Shown here piece after piece: positions 25,106 to 33,528 of a stretch of DNA of 62,978 nucleotides. Position 1 is the first letter of the stretch. Every line of letters begins with the position of its first letter. The translations under genes and the position numbers were made by a program. The DNA is taken from assembly GCA_020343875.1 (NCBI GenBank), contig CP070811.1, forward strand, positions 1,950,005 through 2,012,982. Direction: 5' to 3'. The notes under the pieces were generated by a model. It was not told the DNA's origin, did no database searches, and saw only the letters and a list, made by a program, of their open reading frames with translations. The stretch comes from Anaerolineales bacterium. GTDB taxonomy: Bacteria > Chloroflexota > Anaerolineae > 4572-78 > NAK82.

Positions 25106-25134
25106 ATTATAGCACATATTACATTGAGAGTCAA
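25106..25134 (-). promoter_or_regulatory. Promoter of the sigma factor gene
   Basis: On the minus strand, TTGACT (25129-25134), 17-base spacer ending TGC, TATAAT (25106-25111): a near-consensus extended promoter. Confidence 0.88.
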
Positions 25135-25191
25135 CCCTATTTTACATAATATCTAATATCCACAAGTCAGTGATTTGGACGCAGGTTGCCC

Positions 25192-25219
25192 TTGACAAAT
25201 TCAACTTTTGCGATATAAA
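25192..25219 (+). promoter_or_regulatory. Promoter of the MFS transporter gene
   Basis: TTGACA (25192-25197), 16-base spacer, TATAAA (25214-25219), giving a leader of about 230 bases. The stretch 24987-25454 has no gene, only the divergent promoters and leader structures. Confidence 0.6.
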
Positions 25220-25237
25220 GAACGTCAATGATCGTCG

Positions 25238-25391
25238 CTGCAACTCAACGCCATTCGACTGAGTTGCAGGTGGAGTTCAGCGCATGTGTGCCACGCCCGG
25301 GCAGCCCCAATGCGCTGATGATTAAATCCTGAGGCCCACGTTCAGAACTAGTGCATGCTCGCGCTGGATAGCCATATCCGCCGCGAGCATG
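25238..25391 (+). promoter_or_regulatory. Structured 5' leader of the MFS gene
   Basis: Two strong hairpins lie in the leader. CTGCAACTCA/TGAGTTGCAG spans 25238-25269. CATGCTCGCG/CGCGAGCATG spans 25354-25391 and has an inner GGATA/TATCC stem. No known riboswitch was recognised. There is no terminator T-run, so translational or stability control is more likely than attenuation. Confidence 0.45.
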
Positions 25392-25454
25392 GAAAACGTG
25401 CTGTCGCTTGTTCTGCCCATGAGCCAATCCTGAACTGCAATCGTGGGGGGCTTT

Positions 25455-26915
25455 ATGCAGCAGCCAGTTGATTACAGCCGTAAGTGGCATGTGATGGCAG
25501 CGGTAGTAATGGGTGTTTTCCTATCGACAATTGACGGCAGCATTGTCAACGTAGCATTGCCGACACTTGTTCGTGGATTCCAGACCGAGTTTGCCGTTGT
25601 GCAGTGGGTGGTGTTGGCCTACTTGCTGACAGTCACCACGCTCATGTTGAGTGTAGGGCGGCTGGGGGACATGATTGGTAAAAAGCCAGTCTACGCAACC
25701 GGTTTCATTATCTTCACCGTCGGATCGGTGCTATGTGGCCTGGCGCCGACAATCTACTGGCTGATTGGGCTTCGGGTTCTGCAAGCCATTGGGGCGTCGA
25801 TGATGATGGCTTTAGGGACAGCCATTGTGACTGAGGCCTTCCCCCCCTCAGAGCGCGGTACGGCGTTGGGCATCATTGGGTCGATGGTTTCGGTCGGCAT
25901 TGTAGCCGGTCCAGTTTTGGGGGGTATCTTGATCAGTTCGCTTTCTTGGCACTGGATCTTTTTCGTCAACTTGCCGATTGGCGTGATAGGCAGTTTGATG
26001 GTCTCTCGTTTCGTGCCCGATCTGAAGCCGGCCGGCGTCCAGCGCTTTGACTTCCCGGGCGCTGCCACCCTGTTTGCTAGCCTGATGGCTCTTCTGCAAG
26101 CCCTGACCCTGGGGCAACGGGTGGGATTTACCCAGACATCTGTCCTGTTGCTCTTCGCTACCTGGCTGTTCTTCCTGGCCATCTTTCTGGCTGTGGAACT
26201 GAAAAGCAACCAGCCAATGATTGACCTCAGCCTTTTTCAGAATAGGCTGTTCAGTATTAACTTGGTCACAGGCTTTATCACCTTCATCGCTGTTGCCGGA
26301 ACGATCATTCTGATGCCTTTCTACCTGGAGAATGTGCTGGGCTATGATCCACGCTCAGTGGGATTCTTGTTGGCCGTGGTGCCTGTGGCGATGGGGATAA
26401 CAGCGCCCATCGCCGGCTCCTTATCAGACCGCCTCGGCACACGACCGATTACGGTGATTGGCTTGGTGGTGCTGTTGGTCGGCTATTATTTTGTGAGTAC
26501 CCTCAGTACCCAGACAGACGCGCTGGGTTACGTCGTCCGCTTCTTGCCTATCGGCGTCGGGATGGGGATTTTTCAGTCACCCAACAACAGCGCCATCATG
26601 GGAACCGCGCCCCGAACGCGGTTGGGGGTGGCCTCGGGCCTGCTGTCCATTACGCGTACGCTGGGTCAGACTACCGGCGTCGCGACGTTGGGCGCGTTGT
26701 GGGCCAGCCGCGTGGCCTACCGCCTGGGGGACACGTCTCAGCAAGGGACCATTGTTGCACCGGCAGCGACCCAGGTGGCGGGGTTACAAGATACCTTCGT
26801 TGCGGTTGTGATCCTGATTGGGCTGGCCTTGGCGTTGGGCATCTGGGGGCTGGCGCAGGAGTGGTGGGGCCGGGGTGTGCCGAAGTTGGCCGTCGAGTCA
26901 CCTGAGAGACAGTGA
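25455..26915 (+). CDS. MFS drug exporter, EmrB/QacA (DHA2, 14 TM)
   Basis: This 486-aa inner-membrane proton antiporter has about 14 hydrophobic segments. DHA2 signatures are visible: motif D1-like LSTIDGSIVNVALP (about 22-35), motif A GRLGDMIGKKPVY (about 73-85), motif C GPVLGGILIS and NLPIG. It likely exports amphiphilic drugs or a metabolite. The ATG is preceded by GGGGGG; a GTG four codons upstream is within that site. It is a single gene with its own promoter and structured leader, with no EmrA-type adaptor or TetR regulator nearby. Confidence 0.9.
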   Translation: MQQPVDYSRKWHVMAAVVMGVFLSTIDGSIVNVALPTLVRGFQTEFAVVQWVVLAYLLTVTTLMLSVGRLGDMIGKKPVYATGFIIFTVGSVLCGLAPTIYWLIGLRVLQAIGASMMMALGTAIVTEAFPPSERGTALGIIGSMVSVGIVAGPVLGGILISSLSWHWIFFVNLPIGVIGSLMVSRFVPDLKPAGVQRFDFPGAATLFASLMALLQALTLGQRVGFTQTSVLLLFATWLFFLAIFLAVELKSNQPMIDLSLFQNRLFSINLVTGFITFIAVAGTIILMPFYLENVLGYDPRSVGFLLAVVPVAMGITAPIAGSLSDRLGTRPITVIGLVVLLVGYYFVSTLSTQTDALGYVVRFLPIGVGMGIFQSPNNSAIMGTAPRTRLGVASGLLSITRTLGQTTGVATLGALWASRVAYRLGDTSQQGTIVAPAATQVAGLQDTFVAVVILIGLALALGIWGLAQEWWGRGVPKLAVESPERQ

Positions 26916-26962
26916 GAGCGGCTGGCGCCGTTTTTGCGCAACGTACTGCTTTGTCAAAGGAT

Positions 26963-26994
26963 TGCCACGCACTATGATCAGCGAGTGCGTGGCA
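26963..26994. repeat. Intergenic palindrome between convergent genes
   Basis: An 11-base perfect stem TGCCACGCACT/AGTGCGTGGCA encloses ten bases. The right side, AGTGCGTGGCACCT, differs by one base from the right arm of the 17165-17251 repeat. There is no T-run. Confidence 0.55.
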
Positions 26995-27011
26995 CCTATG
27001 AACCGGCTTTT

Positions 27012-27797
27012 TCACTTTACAGCTGACCTGGATAATAGAGGCTGTCCTATCACATTCCAGGCCACCAGTAGGATGCCGACCATTATCACAACGGCTGAAC
27101 CCAGCAAGTTAACCAGCCACAGTCCTGGCAAAAAGGCTGCCGCGGAAAGAATAAGCATCATGCCTATTAGGCCGGCTCCAGCCAGCCCGCACACTATGAG
27201 CCCGGTCTTTAGTAGCCCACCTGAGCGGATCCTGGCGCCCACTGCCAGCAGCGACAAACCAACCGCCAGCGGCTCGATAGCCCACAGCACTGCCCACGCC
27301 TCCCATAGGCCGGTGAGGGCGCAGAACTGGAACATCACGCCATTGATCCCCAGAATGATAGCCGGGATGAAAAGCCAGATCACCCGCATGTAGATGGCCG
27401 CTAACAGAAAGCCCAGTGCCAATGCCAATACTTCCTGCGGCCATAGCCACTCCCAGAGGCGCCACCAGTTGAGGACGCTGGTCAGGAGCAGGATGGCGCC
27501 GGTAGTCAGGATAGGCAGGCCGGGGATAAAGAGACCTCCCAGGCCACGGCGGCTATGTATCACCTGTACCTGCCCTGTCCCGTCCGGGCCAAGACGGGAT
27601 AGGCCAAGCACGAAGGGCGGCAGCATAAACAATAAACCGATGCCCACAATGGCCAATGGCCATAGCCGGCCTATACCCCATCGCCATAGGGTCAGCGGCC
27701 AGAACCCTAGAATCGGCGTGCCCAGGCTGAATGCGAGAGCTAGTGCGCCTATTAACACCATAAAAACCCCTGCAAAAGTTGAAAAACGCTTGTCCAT
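27012..27797 (-). CDS. Multi-pass membrane protein, homologous to the tail of the nearby Ser/Thr kinase
   Basis: This 261-aa protein has about seven to eight hydrophobic helices and no catalytic motif I recognise. Residues of about 130-185 (IPAIILGINGVMF ... LTGLWEAWAVLWAI) align with the membrane tail of the kinase at 31383-33206 (TPAGILVGSGIIF ... LTGNWHHWVFLWGI). Both share a TGxWxxWxxLW pattern, so this is probably the stand-alone form of the same sensory or scaffold module. AAGGAGG precedes the ATG. Its promoter carries three 11-base repeats. Confidence 0.65.
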   Translation of the reverse strand: MDKRFSTFAGVFMVLIGALALAFSLGTPILGFWPLTLWRWGIGRLWPLAIVGIGLLFMLPPFVLGLSRLGPDGTGQVQVIHSRRGLGGLFIPGLPILTTGAILLLTSVLNWWRLWEWLWPQEVLALALGFLLAAIYMRVIWLFIPAIILGINGVMFQFCALTGLWEAWAVLWAIEPLAVGLSLLAVGARIRSGGLLKTGLIVCGLAGAGLIGMMLILSAAAFLPGLWLVNLLGSAVVIMVGILLVAWNVIGQPLLSRSAVK

Positions 27798-27833
27798 TTT
27801 TGCCTCCTTTGATGAACTCCTCGAACTGCGGAT

Positions 27834-27886
27834 ATGATACTACACCCCTGAAACCGTTGCCTATCCGCTGGCTAACAATTGCCCAT
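27834..27886 (-). promoter_or_regulatory. Operator-promoter A: triple 11-base repeat plus -10
   Basis: On the minus strand ATGGGCAATTG, TTAGCCAGCGG and ATAGGCAACGG follow one another (27854-27886), overlapping the -35 zone. Eighteen bases separate the last TAGGCA from TATCAT (27834-27839). It is the same layout as sites B and C and drives the 27012-27797 gene. Confidence 0.65.
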
Positions 27887-27920
27887 CGGATTGGAGTGTG
27901 TTTCAGCTGACCTTTTACCA

Positions 27921-30299
27921 CTACTCATAGGCCAACGCTTCGCGTACGCTGACATCAGCTGCCCGTAAGGCTGGCCATAGGCTGGCCAGTGCTGAGAGCA
28001 AAACCACAATTAGCAGCCAGAGGGCCATGCCGCCCGTCGAGTAGACAAAGTCGAGTGGAACTTCAAGAATGGCACGGCCGATGGCGTTGCAGAGCAAACG
28101 CGCGCCTGGGAGGCTAAGTGGCATGGCCAACAGCCAGGACAAGGCGCCCACGAACACGCCCTCGGTCACGAATATACCAACGATAGCCAGCGAGGTGGCA
28201 CCGATAGAGCGCATCACGCCTATCTCGCGGGTCCGCTCTACCACATTGATGGACATGGTACTCATCAACCCGATTCCCCCCACTACGGCCACCAGTACCG
28301 CCATCGCCAGCAGCAGATAGATCAGCACACCGAAGGCGGACTGGGTCTCCTCCCATTGTTTGCTGGCGCTCCAGGTATCGTTTACCTCAATGCGCTGGGT
28401 GGCTAGGGCTTGGCTCAGTTCCGTGATCAGCCGCTGTTGGGATGCAATATCACCTGCCTCCGACAGTACCATCACTTGGTTTCCCTTTCTCCAACTGCCG
28501 GTCTCCCGCGCCAACGCGTCAAAGGGGACGAAGAACTTGTTGGAAAGGGAGTCGACGCTCAGATAAGAACCCACTACCATCCATTTAGAGTCTTCGCCGT
28601 TGATGCTCAGGGTAAGCTTCTGGCCTACCTCAATCTCCTCTTCCTCGGCCAGCTTATGGTTAATCAGTACCGCCATGTCATCATTCTCCAGCAAGCCTCG
28701 GCCGCTGGTGATGCGTGGATGGAACATCTCCGAACCCAATGGCACCCCGCTTAGGGAGATGGGGGGCTCCTGGCCACCCGAAGCGCCCAGCAAAAGGGTC
28801 GCCGCTTGCTCCTGCCACACCTCGGCTCTAGTGACGCCAGGCACCGCCTCGGCTATTTCGACCAGGTGTGATACGCGATGCGAGCGATCCAAGGATATGG
28901 CTATATCCCCTCCTAGCTCAAACATGATCGTTACCGTATTATCGAACGAGCCGCCTGTGCTCATGACCATGATAAACACGGCCCCACTGAAGGTGAGCAC
29001 AGCCAGCGTCAGCGCGACGCGTCCTTTGCGGCGGAAGGTGTTGCGCAGGCTCAGAGCTAGCAAGCGTGGCAGGCAGCGAATCTGCCCCACTAGACGGTCG
29101 AGCCAGCCCTGGCCAAACCCACTTCCAATGCCGTGGGTACTGATAGCCTTGCGCACCGTGACCCGCGCCCCACCCAGCACCGGCACCAGGGCCGCCAGCA
29201 CCGGTACCGCCACACCCACTGCGGCCTGAATGCCCCACGCGAGGGGCACAAATTGGAAGGTACTGACCTTGACATTAAACATATCCAGCAACCAGGCAGA
29301 CACCAGGTGGGCGCCAATCGTCCCTAGAGGCACGGCCAGCAGCAGGGCCAGGCCGCCGTAAATCAACGCCGTGGCCAGGTAAACGTCCACCACCCGGAAG
29401 AGGGTCGCCCCCACCGCCTTCATGACGCCGATTTGCCACACCTGACCCGCAATGACAGCGTTCATGGTGTTGACGATCAAGAACGTACTCAATCCCAGAG
29501 AGAGGATACCCATCACAGTCAGGACGACCAATACTGCATCAACGATGTCCTGCATAAAATGAGTGTCGGGGTCCGTGACTTGGTAGCCACGGACCGAAAG
29601 CCCGATGCGCTCCAGACGATCCTTGATGCGCTTGGCTGCCCCCTCGGCGCCCTCCTGGCTGAAGGACTGCATGCGGACCTGGAGCTGGTTGAAACCCTCC
29701 CCTTGCTCATACTGGGTCAGCCAGGCCGCTGTCTCTGGCGTAGCAAAGAACGTCACTTCGCCTCCCATCTCAGGCGCCAGCACGTCGTGGGCGTACACGA
29801 CCCCCTTTACCGGCACGGGGCGCTCGCGCCCGCCCGAATCGAAAAGAATGGTTGTGTCAGGATGAATGCCAAAATGTTGTGAAGATAGGCTGTCTATCCC
29901 TAATAGACGCTTGGATGGCCAAAGGCCATCCACCAGATGCAGCAGGTTCATATCCTGCGTTTCGTAGTCATCACGGGCGACTACCCGCCCATTGTGCCAG
30001 TTCTTGTCACCCTCTAGTTTCCATCGGAAAGAGGCGACTATCTGCCCCTGCGTATCTTTGACACCAGGCTCGCGTTGCATCGCATTAACGATCTCTGGAC
30101 TGAAGGGTCCGCCCCACAGGGTGATGTGAGCAGGAATTGCCCCGCGATGAACTTGTGTCATCTGGGCGCGCATCGTTCCAGACAGGCCGAAGACCAGCCC
30201 CAAGGCGAAGACACCCACAGCTGTGGAGAGCGCTGCCAGGAGCGTGCGGGCTTTGCTGTGAGCTAAATCGCGCCAGACCTTCTTCCAGACGACACTCAT
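27921..30299 (-). CDS. ABC transporter permease (FtsX/MacB type, two FtsX units)
   Basis: This 792-aa permease contains two halves, each with an N-terminal TM, an extracytoplasmic domain and three FtsX-type helices. The first starts KVWRDLAHSKARTLLAALS, with its core at about 250-385; the second starts NTFRRKGRVALTLAVLTF near 420, with its core at about 660-790 ending VSVREALAYE. It resembles the fused-permease LolCE/MacB-like exporters that act in mechanotransmission without a substrate path. It lies 15 bases after the ATPase gene in one operon. The cargo is unknown; lipid, peptide or envelope stress signals are possible. Confidence 0.88.
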   Translation of the reverse strand: MSVVWKKVWRDLAHSKARTLLAALSTAVGVFALGLVFGLSGTMRAQMTQVHRGAIPAHITLWGGPFSPEIVNAMQREPGVKDTQGQIVASFRWKLEGDKNWHNGRVVARDDYETQDMNLLHLVDGLWPSKRLLGIDSLSSQHFGIHPDTTILFDSGGRERPVPVKGVVYAHDVLAPEMGGEVTFFATPETAAWLTQYEQGEGFNQLQVRMQSFSQEGAEGAAKRIKDRLERIGLSVRGYQVTDPDTHFMQDIVDAVLVVLTVMGILSLGLSTFLIVNTMNAVIAGQVWQIGVMKAVGATLFRVVDVYLATALIYGGLALLLAVPLGTIGAHLVSAWLLDMFNVKVSTFQFVPLAWGIQAAVGVAVPVLAALVPVLGGARVTVRKAISTHGIGSGFGQGWLDRLVGQIRCLPRLLALSLRNTFRRKGRVALTLAVLTFSGAVFIMVMSTGGSFDNTVTIMFELGGDIAISLDRSHRVSHLVEIAEAVPGVTRAEVWQEQAATLLLGASGGQEPPISLSGVPLGSEMFHPRITSGRGLLENDDMAVLINHKLAEEEEIEVGQKLTLSINGEDSKWMVVGSYLSVDSLSNKFFVPFDALARETGSWRKGNQVMVLSEAGDIASQQRLITELSQALATQRIEVNDTWSASKQWEETQSAFGVLIYLLLAMAVLVAVVGGIGLMSTMSINVVERTREIGVMRSIGATSLAIVGIFVTEGVFVGALSWLLAMPLSLPGARLLCNAIGRAILEVPLDFVYSTGGMALWLLIVVLLSALASLWPALRAADVSVREALAYE

Positions 30300-30314
30300 C
30301 AGTCCTATTTGCCC

Positions 30315-31049
30315 TCAATGCCTGTCATTATGCCCGTTGTTCTGATCGCGGTGGATGCGCCCATCAAGCAGGTGGAGCACCCGCTCCATCTGCTCGCTCA
30401 GCCCCAGGTCATGAGTAACGACCACCAGCGTCTTGCCCTGGCTTACCAGACGCTGGAACAGGGCAAACACCTGGTCTGCGGTAGCCGAATCCAGGTTACC
30501 GGTCGGTTCGTCGCCCACCAATAAGGGCGGATCGTTGGCCAGAGCACGAGCGATGGCCGCTCGCTGTTGCTGACCGCCACTCAGGGCGCTGGGCAGCTTG
30601 TGAGCCTGGTCGCTGATGCCCACCTGCTCCAGGAGATGCATAGCCTGGTCCTTGCGCTGGCGTGATTTATAGACGTTGCAGAAATCCATGGGCAGTATCA
30701 CGTTTTCCAGGATGGTCAGTGTGGGCAGCAACTGGAAGAACTGGAAGATGACACCAATGTTTCGTCCTCGCCAGCGGGCCAACTGGTTCTCACTCAAGTT
30801 GTGAACAGCCTCGCCAGCCACGAAAACCTGGCCCCTGGTGGGCCGATCGATGCCGGTAATCATATTAAGCAACGTGGATTTTCCAGACCCAGAAGGCCCC
30901 ACTACGCCCACAAACTCTCCGTCTCTTACCTGCAGCGAGACGTCCTTGAGGATCGTCAAGTCGCCGGCAGCCGTCTGGTAGGTCTTAACCAGGTCGCGTA
31001 AGTCAATCAGGCTCTGGTCCTGCGATTTTTCGTGCTGTGTCGATACCAT
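30315..31049 (-). CDS. ABC transporter ATP-binding protein (LolD/MacB type)
   Basis: This 244-aa nucleotide-binding subunit has Walker [14 protein letters not shown], a Q-loop [12 protein letters not shown], signature [15 protein letters not shown], Walker [13 protein letters not shown] and H-loop VVVTHD. A Gly replaces a hydrophobic residue just before the Walker B Asp-Glu, and a histidine-rich C-terminus is seen. The ATG follows GAGGTGATT; a GTG four codons upstream would lie in that site. It is the first gene of the exporter operon behind operator-promoter B. Confidence 0.92.
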   Translation of the reverse strand: MVSTQHEKSQDQSLIDLRDLVKTYQTAAGDLTILKDVSLQVRDGEFVGVVGPSGSGKSTLLNMITGIDRPTRGQVFVAGEAVHNLSENQLARWRGRNIGVIFQFFQLLPTLTILENVILPMDFCNVYKSRQRKDQAMHLLEQVGISDQAHKLPSALSGGQQQRAAIARALANDPPLLVGDEPTGNLDSATADQVFALFQRLVSQGKTLVVVTHDLGLSEQMERVLHLLDGRIHRDQNNGHNDRH

Positions 31050-31104
31050 GTGGTCAATCACCTCGATATCCCGGCCCGTGCGGTTGCCGGTTTTACCTGG
31101 TCAT

Positions 31105-31157
31105 AGAGTACCATATTGCCGGGCCGACTGCCTATCCACTGGCTATAAGCTAGCTAT
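31105..31157 (-). promoter_or_regulatory. Operator-promoter B: triple 11-base repeat plus -10
   Basis: On the minus strand ATAGCTAGCTT, ATAGCCAGTGG and ATAGGCAGTCG are consecutive (31125-31157). An 18-base spacer leads from TAGGCA to TACTCT (31105-31110). It drives the ABC exporter operon. The rest of the gap up to 31382 shows nothing I can support. Confidence 0.6.
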
Positions 31158-31382
31158 CTTGTTCGCATCAAATGTCTGCTGGGACTGCTCCAGCGTTACC
31201 TGCCGAGTTTCACCCAGATGGCGTGGGAGGTGTCCTCAAATCTCTCGCGCTGCGCTGGCCCGCAAGGATGGGGGGCTCCTGTGCATGCCATGGATGCACA
31301 CGAGGTAATTCTGATGATGCGGGTTCGAATAGGGATTTACGAACGAGGAAGTCTGGGTGGGGACAATGGTGATGCCAAGAGA

Positions 31383-33206
31383 TTAGTCTGGGAGAATCAG
31401 GGCCAGGAGGGGAACGAAGAGGCTCCAGCCGGCGGCGATCAGCCCCAGCAGCCAGCCCAGACGGTGACTGGTCCGGCCAACTTGGTCGTCAGAGCGTGCC
31501 AGATAGACTGTCAACCACACCGTGCCGAAAATCACCAACACTTGTATGCCCCACAAAAAGACCCAATGGTGCCAATTGCCTGTTAGCGAGGAGTAGGCGA
31601 AGATGATCCCGCTGCCCACCAGTATGCCGGCAGGAGTCAGCAACCAGATAGAGCCTGACGTGGCCATGATGATGCTAAAACCTAAGCCAACCAGGAACAG
31701 CTCCATCGGCCAGCCTTTCTCAAAGATGCTCCACCAGCCGGTTAGGCCGGCCACCCACAACAGCACCAGGTTGGGGATGACCACGATCCATGTGGCAGCC
31801 GAGATCGCTTTTCCCAATCCCGCCTGTTTTCCGGGTGCGGATTGGGCAGCCTGCTCGTCCGGGCCGGGCTGCCTGAGGGCTTCCTCCGGGGTAAGGGTGG
31901 CTTCCGGCGGCGTTGCGGCTGAGACACCACCAGCCTCACTGGGGTCGAGCTGAATGTCAGATACCACTACTGGCAGTGCCTCGGGGCGGACCGCCTCTGG
32001 TTCCGATGCCGTCTTGAACAGCCCACGATTGGCGGCATGCACCGCCCCCCGCAATGCCCGAGCTGCCCTGCCCAGGGCCAGGGTTCCGAGCGCTCCTAGC
32101 GCGCTTAAGATCTCCTTCCCCGCCTCCCCAAAGGTTTCAATATCCCCCTTTTGAGATTCGTCCACGAGCTGCTGACCTTTGATGGGCGAGGCAGGCTCTG
32201 CTGCCAAACGCTGGTCCAGCTTGGCGTCGGTATCATCGGCGGCGAACTCAGCGTCGGTGATCCGTTGGCGGGCTGTGCCGGAAAAGATGGCCACCGACTC
32301 CGATGGTGCCTCTGCGGTTTTGAACGAGAGAGGCAGGGAGATGCGGTCTGGCAGCTCGATCTCGGCTTCGTCGATGGCCCGGCTTAGCGCCTGGGACATC
32401 GCCTCGGCGCTCTGGTAACGATCATCCGGGTCTTTGGCCAACGCTTTGAGCACTACCCGCTCAAGGGGCTGGGGGATGTTCGGATCGACCCGGCGGGGTA
32501 GCGGCAGGGGCTCGTTAAGATGTTTCATCAGGATGGCCAGCGGCGTATCGGCGTCATAGGGCGTGCGTCGGGTCAGCATCTCGTAGATCACTACGCCTAG
32601 AGAGTAGATATCACTGCGGACGTCACTGTGCCCTTCCAGTCCTTGCTCCGGCGCGATGTAATTCAAGGTCCCCATCAGAGCGCCTGCAGCGGTATGGCGC
32701 GTGCTGCCGACTATATGGGCGATACCAAAGTCGCTGACAACTGCCTGCCCACGCTTGGATAACAAAATGTTGGCGGGCTTGACGTCACGGTGGATCATGC
32801 CTTCGTGGTGGGCATAGCCCAGCCCATCCAGCGCATCCAGGGTGACGCGGGCCACCTCACCCCAGGGCATAGTCTCGTCTCGTACCCGGTAGTCGCTAAG
32901 ACGCACCTTGAGCGTGTCGCCCTCTAGCAATTCCATCACCATGTAGTACACGTCGTCCTGGGCGTCAAAATCGTAGACCTGAACGATGTTGGGGTGACGC
33001 AGGGCGGCCACCGCCTGGGCCTCGCGCCGGAATCGAGCCAGAAACTGCTCGTCTTCCACCAAATCCGAGCGCAGCACCTTAATGGCAACGTAGCGATCCA
33101 GCTGGGGGTGATAAGCGCGATAGACGCGAGCCATGCCCCCCCGCCCCAGCGGTTCTAGCATCCGGTACTTACCGAGTGTTTGCCCTTCTAATGAATGGGG
33201 TGCCAT
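31383..33206 (-). CDS. Hanks-type Ser/Thr protein kinase with multi-pass membrane tail
   Basis: This 607-aa kinase carries the full catalytic set: the glycine loop LGRGGMARVY (20-29), Lys43 in VAIKVL, HRDVKPAN with Asp141, DFG at 159-161, GTLNYIAPEQ and a C-lobe ending near 275. A long acidic, Pro-rich juxtamembrane linker (about 290-465) follows. Five hydrophobic helices (about 470-607) contain TGxWxxWxxLW, shared with the 27012-27797 protein. Unlike PknB it has no PASTA or large outer domain, so sensing may occur within the membrane. GAGG precedes the ATG. It is served by operator-promoter C and neighbours an FHA-winged helix protein, a likely phosphothreonine reader and possible substrate. 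Confidence 0.92.
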   Translation of the reverse strand: MAPHSLEGQTLGKYRMLEPLGRGGMARVYRAYHPQLDRYVAIKVLRSDLVEDEQFLARFRREAQAVAALRHPNIVQVYDFDAQDDVYYMVMELLEGDTLKVRLSDYRVRDETMPWGEVARVTLDALDGLGYAHHEGMIHRDVKPANILLSKRGQAVVSDFGIAHIVGSTRHTAAGALMGTLNYIAPEQGLEGHSDVRSDIYSLGVVIYEMLTRRTPYDADTPLAILMKHLNEPLPLPRRVDPNIPQPLERVVLKALAKDPDDRYQSAEAMSQALSRAIDEAEIELPDRISLPLSFKTAEAPSESVAIFSGTARQRITDAEFAADDTDAKLDQRLAAEPASPIKGQQLVDESQKGDIETFGEAGKEILSALGALGTLALGRAARALRGAVHAANRGLFKTASEPEAVRPEALPVVVSDIQLDPSEAGGVSAATPPEATLTPEEALRQPGPDEQAAQSAPGKQAGLGKAISAATWIVVIPNLVLLWVAGLTGWWSIFEKGWPMELFLVGLGFSIIMATSGSIWLLTPAGILVGSGIIFAYSSLTGNWHHWVFLWGIQVLVIFGTVWLTVYLARSDDQVGRTSHRLGWLLGLIAAGWSLFVPLLALILPD

Positions 33207-33325
33207 TAAACTGCCTCTACGTCCAAAGGCGGGCCGGGTTTTCCCCGCGGACGGCCCAGCTAATGATCCTGCCAGGCTTGTATGGGCTTCTTTCCAGGTT
33301 GCCTTGGATCTTTCAGCCTGAGGGA

Positions 33326-33378
33326 ATCATATCGCATGTTGGGCGCCGTTGCCTAACCACCAGCTAACAACTGGCTAT
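33326..33378 (-). promoter_or_regulatory. Operator-promoter C: triple 11-base repeat plus -10
   Basis: On the minus strand ATAGCCAGTTG, TTAGCTGGTGG and TTAGGCAACGG are consecutive (33346-33378). An 18-base spacer leads from TAGGCA to TATGAT (33326-33331). It drives the kinase gene with a leader of about 115 bases. The remainder of 33207-33528 shows no gene. Confidence 0.68.
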
Positions 33379-33528
33379 CCAGTTGCGTGCAATACGATTT
33401 GTGCGGTGAAGTGTGTATGTCGGCTGGGACGTGGAATACGCTATACAGCGCATGCCCTACGGGCGCTCGCGGTTCCACAGGCAGCACCCATCAATCCGAT
33501 TATCTGTTTCGAGCGAAGATAAGGGTGC

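Noticed and set aside
31315..31335. tRNA-like GGGTTCGAATA stretch
   Set aside because: It resembles a T-arm, but no acceptor, anticodon or D arm can be folded around it.
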